A DNA stretch of 64,000 bases from Galeruca laticollis (taxonomy: Eukaryota > Arthropoda > Insecta > Coleoptera > Chrysomelidae), in contig OY998181.1 in the NCBI GenBank assembly GCA_963921935.1, forward strand, positions 142,871,423-142,935,422. The letters run 5' to 3'. The notes under the pieces are model-generated. The model made no database searches. It was not told the origin of the DNA and saw nothing but the letters and a program-made list of their open reading frames with translations. This document shows, piece after piece, positions 55,530-64,000 of the stretch. Numbering within the stretch: position 1 is the first letter of the stretch; each line of letters begins with the position of its first letter. The translations under genes were made by a program, and so were the position numbers.

Positions 55530-55920
55530 TCCCTAAAACCGACCCTGTCTAAGCCAGGTATAATAGTTAAAATTATGGCGGATACGCAGTTATAAAAAAA
55601 CTGTTTACGATTGAGACTTTCTTATCTAGAGCTGGTTTTTGTAACCAGAGTTATCTAGAAACGGCCAGAAAAATTATTTGTGTGTATAAGCCGCAGCCCG
55701 GAATTCTCTAGTACAAAAGGCACAAGTAGATAAGGGGACTGATCAGGAAGAGTTAGTTTAGTTGATAATTTGACATCGTGAGATAAACAAATAAATAAGT
55801 GAATTAGTGAACTGTTCATATAAATTAGTTTAAGTGAATATACTGTATACATAAATTAAGTATTAGTGATTAGTTTAGTTTTTAAATAAATTAGTAAGTA
55901 GCCATACCGAGTGTTTCAAA
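55490..55920 (+). repeat. Polypurine tract and 3' LTR of gypsy-3
   Basis: AAGGAGGGGG, TAA and then TGTTACGAAACAGCAC at 55504 fits a polypurine tract followed by a gypsy-type LTR. TATAAAAAAA at about 55592 could be the LTR TATA box. The 3' limit near GAGTGTTTCA (about 55920) is an estimate. Confidence 0.65.
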
Positions 55921-55966
55921 TTTATCCCACCCCTAATAAAAACTTTTAATAAATAAGAAAAACTTC

Positions 55967-55971
<5 letters not shown>

Positions 55972-56036
<65 letters not shown>

Positions 56037-56040
56037 CATA
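55972..56040. repeat. (AT)n microsatellite
   Basis: A long AT dinucleotide run with TACATA interruptions toward its right end. Confidence 0.95.
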
Positions 56041-56080
56041 CAGATAAAATTGTTAATATTCAGTAATTTTTTAATCTAGA

Positions 56081-56476
56081 ATGAACAATGTAGTGGACAA
56101 TAATGAAAGTAATCCATAAACTTCTAATTTGGAAAACAATCTACAAACTACTGATTTCGAAAAAAAAATATCAAATAATATTCCTCTTGAAAATGTACAA
56201 AGTAGAGATGAACTACAAATTCATACAGAAAGAATGCGACGAAATACAAGTGGTGCTTATATAAATAAAGGTCAAGCTGCTCTAGAAACATATATGTCTG
56301 AAAGGAGTAATGAAAGAAAGTACAATGACAGCAAAGAAATGCAGATTTTAGAACAATTTAGAAATATACGACAGATTCAAGAAGATTTTGTAAACTCCGT
56401 AAAGAAACAAAGAAACAATTGGTTACGTCAAATACTAAAAGAGATGAAGGAACAAATTGCTAATAGAAATGATTAA
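56081..56476 (+). pseudogene. Small basic coiled-coil protein, possible Harbinger partner
   Basis: The ATG at 56081 opens MNNVVDNNESNP, then TAA at 56117-56119. The frame continues to 56476 as a glutamine/lysine-rich helical protein (ERMRRNTSGAYINKG, then ILEQFRNIRQIQEDFVNSVK). I do not recognise a family. It ends about 280 bp from the end of the convergent HARBI1 gene, a place where Harbinger elements often carry their second ORF. That is the only functional hint. Confidence 0.45.
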
Positions 56477-56756
56477 TTTATTTTTTCTTATTTGCTACCT
56501 TTATCATTATTTTTTTGTTACTTGTTGCATTTTGGCTATTAATGTGATATATTATTAATATTCAATTTTTTTAACTTGTGATTGTTTTGTGTTTTAATAA
56601 TGATATCTCCGATCTTATGTTCAAGACATCACAAAAGTGTTTTTATTTCAAACATATATAAAAAATGAAACGAAAGTATATAAAAATATTTTCTTCTACG
56701 TTTATTTGAGATAGAATATATCTTACATTAAGCGATTAATTGACGACACAACTCTT

Positions 56757-58372
56757 CTCTTAAAATACGGCCACGTTCATTCCCACGGATAACATCATCT
56801 CATTATTTCTAATTAACTCGAGTGCTTCTGGATCAGGGTAATCATCCTGTTGCGGATGTTCAAACAGTTCTATTTCGCCTATGCTTACCAAATTATGTAA
56901 AACACAACAAGCATGTATTGTTTGCACCATACGTACAATATTTCGAAGCTTAAAGTGATACAATTGTCTAAATCTTAGTTTTAATATACCGAAAGCATTT
57001 TCAACTATTACACGGCATGAACTTAATCGATTATTAAAATGCTTCTACGCTCATGTTAGATGTCCATGATCCCTATAGGGAACCATCAAGTTTTCCAAAC
57101 AAGGATCTGCACTGTCTCCAACTATATAAGTCCCTCCTAAAATATTTTGTGTAGTGTATTTTTATATAATTAAATAAAAAAATAAATAAAACTTTGCTAA
57201 AAAATTTGAATATTTAGAGCAAGTAAAATAATGATACATATATTAATATCATAAATATCACTGACTTGAACAAATTTTCCGAAGACAGTTGGACAAATGA
57301 AATTCTCGAAAAACTCTTGCATCATGTACAGATCCAAGATATCCAGGAACACGTCCTCAAATTTCAATTTATGATCTACTACACTTTGCATATGTACTGA
57401 AAAATACTGTTTCCTATTGATATATGAGTCATGATCTTGTGTTGGTTCATCGATTCGGATATGCGTGCCATCCACGGCACCTACGAACAAATATAATTTT
57501 AAGTTTGAAGAGCATACGTAATATATAGATACATAACATTTCCACAAAAAGGAGTAATATAAGAATTATACAAATGATTCCAGGAAACTGTTTTACTTGG
57601 AGAAAATGTGCTATTAGTTCCTTCTTTTTTTTGCAATGTAGGAAATATTTGGAGCAAGCTGAGTTAAAAAGTTTGTTACTCTTGTTATAATTACATGCAG
57701 TGTACTAATTGTAATGTCAAATCGATCAGCCACATCACAATATGTGACCAAGATACCACAAGTAAGCCAAAATATGTTTTTCTGGTGTAATTGGTGCATA
57801 TCCAGTATAGTCTGCAATGTACAATATATTCGATAAAATATAACTACGATACATAAGTTCAAAATGAAAATTAATATGTAACATTTACTTTAAAAAATTA
57901 TTAAATTATAAATAATAACTAAATACCTTGCAGAGATGTAAAAGTTGGAGATGTTGTGAAATGTTCAATAAGATGATAAACAACTGCTCGTGATAAACGA
58001 AAATGCATAATAAAATCTTTTTCGATATAGTTTCGGACAATATTTTCGAATAATTATGAACTCTAATGTGATGACTACGTTGTACGCCTTCCAACCCTAA
58101 TTGCAAAAAATGTGGTATTTCGTCATCTAAAGTATAAACGAAAAAACAGAAATTGTAATTTTAGTCATGAATTCAATAAATATAGCACATATTTTATTGT
58201 TAAGATAAGCAAAACTTGCACACTACTGATTTTTACATACCAGCATAATTTATGTACGAAAGTACAGGAACTTGTGGTAAAAATATTTCATAGTCGAATA
58301 TATCCATTATTTCTTCCAGTTCTTCTAATATGTCATTAATATTTTCTCGAAAATTATCACCGCCGTGTGCCA
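56757..58372 (-). pseudogene. HARBI1-like transposase (Harbinger-4), five exons, decayed
   Basis: Exon 1 (58372-about 58240) starts MAHGGDNFRENINDILEEL; the donor is GCTG/GTATGT. Exon 2 (about 58122-57928) has HFLQLGLEGVQRSHHIRVH, with a one-base loss, then HFRLSRAVVYHLIEHF. Exon 3 (about 57815-57575) has DVADRFDITISTLHVIITRV. Exon 4 (57482-) has GAVDGTHIRIDEPTQD (first D), then frame changes to GSVHDARVF (second D). The last exon (about 57136-56757) has GGTYIVGDSADPCL, stops, then SCRVIVENAFGIL (E) and MVQTIHACCVLHNL. Splice sites are still recognisable although the frame is broken in three or more places. Confidence 0.75.
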
Positions 58373-58944
58373 TTATAATTTTATGCACTTTTACGTTCGA
58401 GCTGTTTACTACAATTAACTAAATAAATCGGTACACTTTTAGCACGCTCACTACAATTCAAGTACAAAAAGTGTATGTAACACGAACAAACCTATCAACT
58501 TCTTTAAATACAGCTGTCCAGCGGGCATGCAACTGCCGATAATTGCGCAATTGTCGCTGTCAAACGCGGGTTTCGTATTCTCTAAGAAGCAACCGCGATC
58601 ACAATTTATCTGTTAACTGCCTCTAGTGAGCAATTGGTTAACTAAAAAAGTGCATTTTTCAGTTGTTCATTTGAAAAATACGTATTCTGTGAGCAATTTT
58701 TTAGCAATTACAACGCGATTGCAAAGGTTGAATAGCAATCACAATTATAGTAGTTGTAGTTGAGTTGTTTGATAATTAAATCAAGTTTTCTTAATAGAAA
58801 TAGAAGGTAAGTAATAAATTATAATATTTTGTCAATAATAAACATATTTTATTTGTACAAATAGTAATTTAGTGGGCTTACTAACTGCCCTTAGAAAAGT
58901 GGACACAACTACCTAATATTTAATAACAATTACTTACCACCGTA
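58373..58944. other. Spacer between the two HARBI1-type genes
   Basis: No gene. It probably contains the abutting ends of Harbinger-4 and Harbinger-5, but no clear inverted repeats were resolved. Confidence 0.4.
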
Positions 58945-58965
58945 ATGAAAGAAATAATAGTTATT

Positions 58966-60492
58966 ATTTGTTTCTACGTATTTAGTAATGCTCGTGCATT
59001 TATGATTATTGAGGCCGCAGAATCTGAAAATAGGAGGGCTGGGAATATTCGTATGAGACATATGAGATACAATCTACGGTCTCAGGCGAGACCTTTAGAC
59101 CTATCAGATGCAGAGTTCATGGCACATTACAAATTGAGTAAAAATGTGTTTCAAGAATTGTGTAATGAACTTGCACCTTTACTCCCTGGTGCTCATAGAA
59201 GGACTAAGATCTCTGTGGAATGTAAAGTACACAGTACTTCTACTTGATACTAATGAAAATTATTTAACTATCTTAGGTGTTAACAGCCCTTTCATTCTAT
59301 GCAACTGGTTCATATCAGAAACCCGTTGGCATGAGTTACTTACATGGTCTGAGTCAAACTAGTGTATCGAGGGTATTCCAGGAGATCACTAGCACTAAAT
59401 AATGAAGAGATTCTTAGAAGGTACATTAGATTTCCACAACGACGGGCAAAAAGACGAGCAGTAGTCAATATGTGAGGAAATTCATTCTCGATAATTTTTT
59501 ATGAATGAAAATATATATAGAAAAATTTAATGAATTGCCCTTCATGTCAGATTTTCAAATAAATTTGGGTTTCCGGGTAGCTTGGGTACACATGTGGCAC
59601 TGGTACGACCAAGTGACCATGAAGAAAGATTTTCTAATAGGAAACATTACCATTCTAGGAATGTTCAGATTGTAAGTGAAATATTTATACTTTAAGTACT
59701 TCATACTACATACAATATATAATAAATAAAATATAATTAAATAAAACTTTCTAGATTTGTGAAAGTGATCTGAATATAATGAATGTAGATGCTACTTATG
59801 GTGGAGCTAGTCATGATGCGTACATATGGAGAAATTGTGAGATTAATGCCCCCATACAACAACTCCATCAAACTGGTGAATGTGTTTGGTTTCGCGGTAA
59901 GACAATTTTAAATAAATTTCATGTACTAATTTTCTTGTTATTATTAATAAATTATTTATGAGCAACTGATCAAACAATGCAATGTCATTTACAAACTGTA
60001 AGGTAGTAATCAAGGATGTAGTAACAATAACTAAAAATTGCAGGTGATGCTGGATATCCGTTACGTCCATGGTTGTTAACGCTAATAACAAATGCAAAAC
60101 CTGGAAGTCCAGAAGAGTTGTACACAACAGCTCATTGTCGAGTCAGAAATTGTGTAGAACGACCAATCGGATTGTTCAAAGCACGTTGGCGTTGTTTGCT
60201 TGTTCACAGGGTCTTGCATTATAACCATAATATGGTTGCAGAAATGATCAATGCCCGTACTGTTCTACATAATATATATAACAGACACAGGCTTCCCATA
60301 CCTGAAATGCCAGCTGCTGAAATTGAGATGGAACAAAACCTCCAGGCCCCTGTACAGCGTGGCGCTGACGACGGTGAGCAACTGGAAAGTGGCAGGCGAC
60401 AGAAGGATATTATTGTGTGCTACGATTGTGGAGGAACCAATGATGTTAATGCAATAGAGGAATGTGCCCAGTACAATATTGATAAGAAATGA
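58966..60492 (+). pseudogene. HARBI1-like transposase (Harbinger-5), multi-exon
   Basis: After the acceptor GTATTTAG (about 58986) the exon reads RMRHMRYNLRSQARPLDLS and FQELCNELAPLLPGAHRR. It ends TGTAAA/GTACAC; the next exon starts at about 59276 with VLTALSFYATGSYQK and GMSYLHGLSQTSVSRVF. A frame change near 59393 leads to LNNEEILRRYIRFPQRRAK. A third exon has GTHVALVRPSDHEER, but the residues before it that should hold the first D appear deleted. It is followed by NRKHYHSRNVQI/GTAAGTG, then NVDATYGGASHDAYIW (second D), then an intron (59899-60042), then CVERPIGLFKARWRC (E). The frame ends at 60492. This family differs from Harbinger-4. Confidence 0.78.
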
Positions 60493-60554
60493 TGATGCTT
60501 AGTGCGACAACAGACCTGTTAGTAATATGTAAAATTCTGCTATATTATTATTAA

Positions 60555-61460
60555 CTCGTTGGCTACCAATGCTATAGCGAGATGTGTGACCTATTGTACT
60601 ATGTGAATCACCGGTGCACAAACCGCGTAGTTCATCCGTGGACCAAATGTATCACATGTGATATCATACACTAAAATGTTTAATTGGACTTTAAAAGTCC
60701 CGGTATATAAAAGCAGACAAATAGTTTCGTGAGTGGTATATAAGTACACTAACTAATTTGTATGTTAAATGGGCATCACCGGTGATTCATAATGGTCGAG
60801 TTATACGTGCTAATTTAAACTATAGTAAAATTTGCTGTCAAATAATATTTATTTTTATTACCGTTTAAAAATAAAAAATAAAATACGTTCCAGTTTAAAA
60901 AAGAAATAATACATAAGTAATAAGTTTAAATTTGTATAAATTTAATGTCTTTTTTAGAAACATTCCAGACATAACGCCGGCGAATCTGGACACTCGTTGC
61001 AGATAGTGGAAACCAGTTTAGCTTTCTTTGCTGCTACCTTCGATGATTTATGAAGTGCATACTCCATGTTATAGCACCCAATACAACGTTTTCTCTTTTT
61101 TCGATTATCTTTAGTTTTTCCATCTACCTGTTTCAGTACGTGTTTCGTTTGTTTGTTACTTTTTTTTCATTATCTACAATTTCTCCAAGTAAGCCTGTAA
61201 CGAGATCTTCTCTAAAATCTGCTACTTGAATTTTTTTATTTGAGTTTGGATATAAGATAAGAGCATTAATAACGGACGTACCAAATAAATATTCAAATGC
61301 CACCTTATGCTATCTTATATCCAATTTATTCTGGCTTTTCTGACATTTTTATTTGTTTCCAAAACCATTAAATCAACAATATCTTTGTTAAGGAATCACT
61401 TGTATTTTTAATTTTGCCGCTAAACGCATCATTGGCGCATGATTGATAAACCGTCGACGT
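60555..61460 (-). mobile_element. piggyBac-4 fragment
   Basis: TTAA (60551-60554) followed by CTCGTTGGCTACCAATGC is a plausible left terminus. Minus-strand coding at 60954-61300 is piggyBac-like. The other terminus is absent, the sequence being cut near 61465 where an inverted repeat linked to the BEL element starts. Confidence 0.55.
60954..61300 (-). pseudogene. piggyBac transposase C-terminal remnant
   Basis: It reads VAFEYLFGTSVINALILYP, IQVADFREDLVTGLL, a lysine-rich break with a frame change in a run of T, then KRKRCIGCYNMEYALHK and STICNECPDSPALCLECF, ending TAA (60954-60956). This is the end of the catalytic fold plus the cysteine-rich domain. The upstream core is missing. Confidence 0.7.
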
Positions 61461-61469
61461 GCCGAGACA

Positions 61470-61538
61470 GTAGTACTTTGTCGACCTTCGCACGGTAAAC
61501 ATTAATTTATACAAACACCGGTAAATTGTTTGGACGAG
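61470..61538. repeat. Inverted repeat, left copy
   Basis: GTAGTACTTTGTCGACCTTC through ACACCGGTAAATTG to GGACGAG is the inverse of 63609-63676, with a few mismatches. It marks the truncation point of the BEL frame. Confidence 0.85.
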
Positions 61539-63018
61539 TATATTTTTCGGATATAAAGTTAGCCATGGAGCCTGTGTCCAGTAAAACTCGGATTTTTTTA
61601 AAATTACCTCGAATGTCCTTAATATGCACTTCACAAGTAGATAATAAAACTGTAGATTGTGGTAACGTTAAAGTATTTGTAATACAATGGCCATTTGTAA
61701 TTGAAGAGCTAGAATTGTCACTAGAAGTATTCGTGAGATTGTCAGAAGCGGAAATCGAGTTATTTATGTGATTAGAATTAGGAGAATTTTTTGGAAAATG
61801 TAACACAGTATGATGAGGAAATCGACAAATTTTACATTTTTGTGTGGATGAACACATTTTCATAGAATGGAGAGATACTAAACAGTTAACACATAACTGG
61901 TGCTGCTTAGCAAAAGAAAATCTTTCTTGTGGCATCTTGGCCAAAAATGATTGACATTTATACAGTGGGTGAGAAGTGAAGCATAAGATACACTTCAAGT
62001 TACTACTGTTTTGTTGTGTATTTGCAACAAATGTAGATGTTGAAGGTTTATTACAATTTTTTGAGTTTGAAAACTTGTTTTTGGATTTATCTACATGGGT
62101 AGATGGGGTAATAATAGAAAATTGAACCGATTCCAAAGCTATACAATTCCTTTCTAAGAATGTTATTAATTGTCTGTAAGTAGGCGATTCTGAATTTAAG
62201 CTATTTTCAAGTTCAAAAGCAGTTCTAGTTTTAGTATCAAGTTTATTCATAAGCATATTGAACAACAAAAAATCCCACTGATCAACTGGAAATTTGAGAG
62301 CTCGAAAAGACGCTACATTTTCAGAAAAGGTATTTAGAAGTTTCCTTAGCTCCTTAGAAGTAGACATTTGAATTGAAGCTGCATTCGAAAGTTCATTATA
62401 GTAGTGAGTAGCCAGAATCCGTTTGTTTTGGTATCGTTTCTCCAGCATTTCATATGCTATAAGGTAATTTGCATCAGTAAGTGGAATACCCTTAATTGAA
62501 GATAAGGGTTCTTTGTCTAGTGACGTAAGCAAATATTGAAATTTTTCAGCGTCGGACAAATCAGTATTGTTGTGAATAAGCGAATTGAACAGATCATAAA
62601 AAGAAGACCAGTTTTTAAAATCTCCGTCGAATGTCGGTAAATTAATTTTTGGAAGCTTTGCTACAAATCGTTGATGTGAAGAAGTTCTATTTAAATTGGT
62701 CACCGAATCATTGACGGAATCCGATATTAAAAAATCGTGCTTGATAGATTTAGCCCCATAAAATGCTTTATCTGCCGAACTACGCATTGTATCGTAAGTT
62801 ACGAACTCATCATCACTAACTAGAGAAATGACAGTATTATGGGCTGTTTGGAAGTCATTATAAATAGCATCAAGATCCTCTGCTCTAGCTAAGAAAATGG
62901 ATCTCAAGGATTCATCGTTTAACGCATCAAAACCTGCTTGATGAGTCTCTTGTAATCTTTTGTGAGCAAGCGTGCGATTTAAATTCGCTTTTGTTAATTT
63001 ATCTGATGGTGGAGCCAT
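61507..63018 (-). CDS. BEL/Pao Gag and start of protease
   Basis: ATG at 63016-63018; 503 codons without interruption. Residues 1-130 are helical. The DUF1759-like capsid region has KLPKINLPTFDGDFKNWSS, FYDLFNSLIHNN, YEMLEKRYQNKRILATHY and RKLLNTFSENVASFRALK. Three zinc knuckles follow: CILCFTSHPLYKC, CVNCLVSLHSMKMC and CKICRFPHHTVLH. After a serine/asparagine linker comes the protease start, KKIRVLLDTGSMANFISEKY (D-T-G). The last eight residues come from a joined unrelated segment (61507-61538), where the element is truncated. Protease remainder, RT, RNase H and integrase are absent. Confidence 0.85.
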   Translation of the reverse strand: MAPPSDKLTKANLNRTLAHKRLQETHQAGFDALNDESLRSIFLARAEDLDAIYNDFQTAHNTVISLVSDDEFVTYDTMRSSADKAFYGAKSIKHDFLISDSVNDSVTNLNRTSSHQRFVAKLPKINLPTFDGDFKNWSSFYDLFNSLIHNNTDLSDAEKFQYLLTSLDKEPLSSIKGIPLTDANYLIAYEMLEKRYQNKRILATHYYNELSNAASIQMSTSKELRKLLNTFSENVASFRALKFPVDQWDFLLFNMLMNKLDTKTRTAFELENSLNSESPTYRQLITFLERNCIALESVQFSIITPSTHVDKSKNKFSNSKNCNKPSTSTFVANTQQNSSNLKCILCFTSHPLYKCQSFLAKMPQERFSFAKQHQLCVNCLVSLHSMKMCSSTQKCKICRFPHHTVLHFPKNSPNSNHINNSISASDNLTNTSSDNSSSSITNGHCITNTLTLPQSTVLLSTCEVHIKDIRGNFKKIRVLLDTGSMANFISEKYTRPNNLPVFV

Positions 63019-63608
63019 TACAAATATAAATAATTGTGAAAATTATAAACAAACAAATATCGAAGCACCTGCTCAAGGTCAATGTGGTTTTTGTATGCCA
63101 AGAAAAAGTTAAATCGAAAAGGTAATTAAGAACTGGAAATAATATTTAAATAAATATTTTCGAACAAAGCAATAAAATTCTCTAGCAAAGAATGCAAAAT
63201 TTACGTTTAAATTTGATTTAACTGTTGATATTTGACGGTGAAATGATAATTATAATAACATCTAGTGGAATAAACCAAAACAGAGTTTATCTGCATAAAA
63301 GTGAATGAGAAACCGGTAAACGAATTTAAAATGTACCGAAAAAATTAACTTAACTTGAAAAAGTAAAAAAGTAAAAATGAGGTAAATTAATCCGCGTGAG
63401 AAGGACCAATGTTAAGGGTTGGAAATATGAAAAGGGACTAATGGACTGTATTTCGAAGAGTTAATTAACAAAAAAATAGCACATCATCAACGCATAAATA
63501 AAAACAATATATATAAGGTTCCTACCTGATGAAGCTGTCTTGCCGTCGTATCCAGGCGCCTGGGAGGGTTGACGATGTCGTTTTTGGTACACCCCTTTTG
63601 ACCGAATC
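63019..63608. other. BEL 5' leader region
   Basis: No gene. Upstream of gag on the minus strand it should contain the 5' untranslated leader. No LTR or confident primer site was identified. Confidence 0.4.
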
Positions 63609-63676
63609 TCGTCCAAATAATTTACCGGTGTTTGTATCAATTAATGTTTACCGTGCGAAGGTCGACAAAGTACTAC
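63609..63676. repeat. Inverted repeat, right copy
   Basis: Inverse of 61470-61538. It lies about 590 bp upstream of the BEL gag start. The two copies therefore bracket the element remnant. Confidence 0.85.
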
Positions 63677-63788
63677 CACTTATCAATTAAAATGGGAGCT
63701 GAGTGCTAAATAAAAATAAAGATTAAAAGAAAATGAAGCAAAATACGAAATCTATAGCTATAACCCTAACCTAATCGAAAGCAGATTT

Positions 63789-64000
63789 TTACTCATTAAC
63801 TGGAGTCACTTCGTCAACTTCTGTTAAACCAACCAGCTTCTTCGTCTTTTTATCCATTACAATAGCTATTGCGACCAACTTTCCGGACCCCACCATGTTG
63901 AAAATTCCCTTCTGCTTCTTCTGATTATATTCAGAGAGAGAGAAGAGCTCCTCCTTCATTAGGGGGTAGTCTATCCCTGTGATTCCTTCAAAATGTAAAA
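63789..64000 (-). CDS. Unidentified ORF, 5' part outside window
   Basis: The frame is open from the window edge to TAA at 63789-63791, about 70 codons: FEGITGIDYPLMKEELFSLS, then YNQKKQKGIFNMVGSGKLV and KKLVGLTEVDEVTPVNE. It looks like real protein (mixed composition, hydrophobic core stretch, no low complexity), but I cannot name a family. An ATG is available at 63957-63959. It could be the end of a host gene or another element. Confidence 0.4.
   Translation of the reverse strand, partial: LHFEGITGIDYPLMKEELFSLSEYNQKKQKGIFNMVGSGKLVAIAIVMDKKTKKLVGLTEVDEVTPVNE

Noticed and set aside
1..64000. CRISPR arrays, tRNA or rRNA genes
   Set aside because: No regularly spaced identical repeats with unique spacers and no cloverleaf or rRNA-like blocks were seen by eye; this is a eukaryotic setting.

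Overview
The window looks like transposon-saturated, AT-rich heterochromatin-like DNA from an arthropod, most likely an insect. The reasons are GT-AG introns of about 50-100 nt, eukaryotic transposon families, BEL/Pao, P and piggyBac elements, MADF/BESS proteins, and no bacterial-style operons. I found no confident host gene. Almost every coding signal belongs to a mobile element, and nearly all are broken by frameshifts, stops or truncation. The exceptions are a long uninterrupted P-type transposase exon (48589-50807), a BEL gag (61507-63018) and a gypsy pol tail (54600-55529).

Layout. 1-1650: Harbinger-1 (transposase exon plus antisense MADF exon). 2037-4270: piggyBac with TTAA duplications. 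4540-5096: tyrosine-recombinase (Crypton-like) remnant. 6550-7323: MADF-BESS gene. 7454-13657: a 6.2-kb transposon with about 500-bp near-identical inverted repeats, encoding zinc fingers, a DDE-like core and a PIN/FEN-like nuclease (Academ-like by inference). 13956-14564: piggyBac deletion derivative. 14851-16632: Harbinger-2, joined to a 3'-truncated LINE (16632-about 19100). 19592-20079: second piggyBac derivative. 20390-22430: SAP/YqaJ gene remnant. 22550-23100: BEL piece. 23463-25549: Tigger/pogo. 25700-26850: P-element remnant. 27070-27747: LINE ORF1. 28081-28650: gypsy remnant. 28660-29936: Harbinger-3.

31026-45402 is a nest at least three deep. A Ty3/gypsy element is split by a 6.26-kb DNA transposon (34321-40584), and that transposon is itself split by an inverted pair of Penelope copies (34684-37360). 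A MULE remnant lies in or beside the gypsy 3' part. 48589-50946: P element. 54600-55920: the end of another gypsy element, with a macro domain and a CCCH finger fused after integrase. 56081-60492: two multi-exon HARBI1-type transposases and a small partner ORF. 60555-61400: piggyBac remnant. 61507-63018: BEL gag. A small unidentified ORF runs off the right edge.

The most interesting signals are: (1) the macro domain plus CCCH finger at the end of a gypsy pol; (2) interlocking genes in three separate Harbinger elements, where transposase and MADF exons sit inside each other's introns on opposite strands; (3) the DDE-plus-FEN-like long-TIR transposon; (4) three tandem hairpins at 19175-19259 whose stems show compensatory changes; (5) regularly spaced subterminal repeats in the 34321-40584 transposon. 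Family names come from recognising conserved motifs by eye; no search was run.
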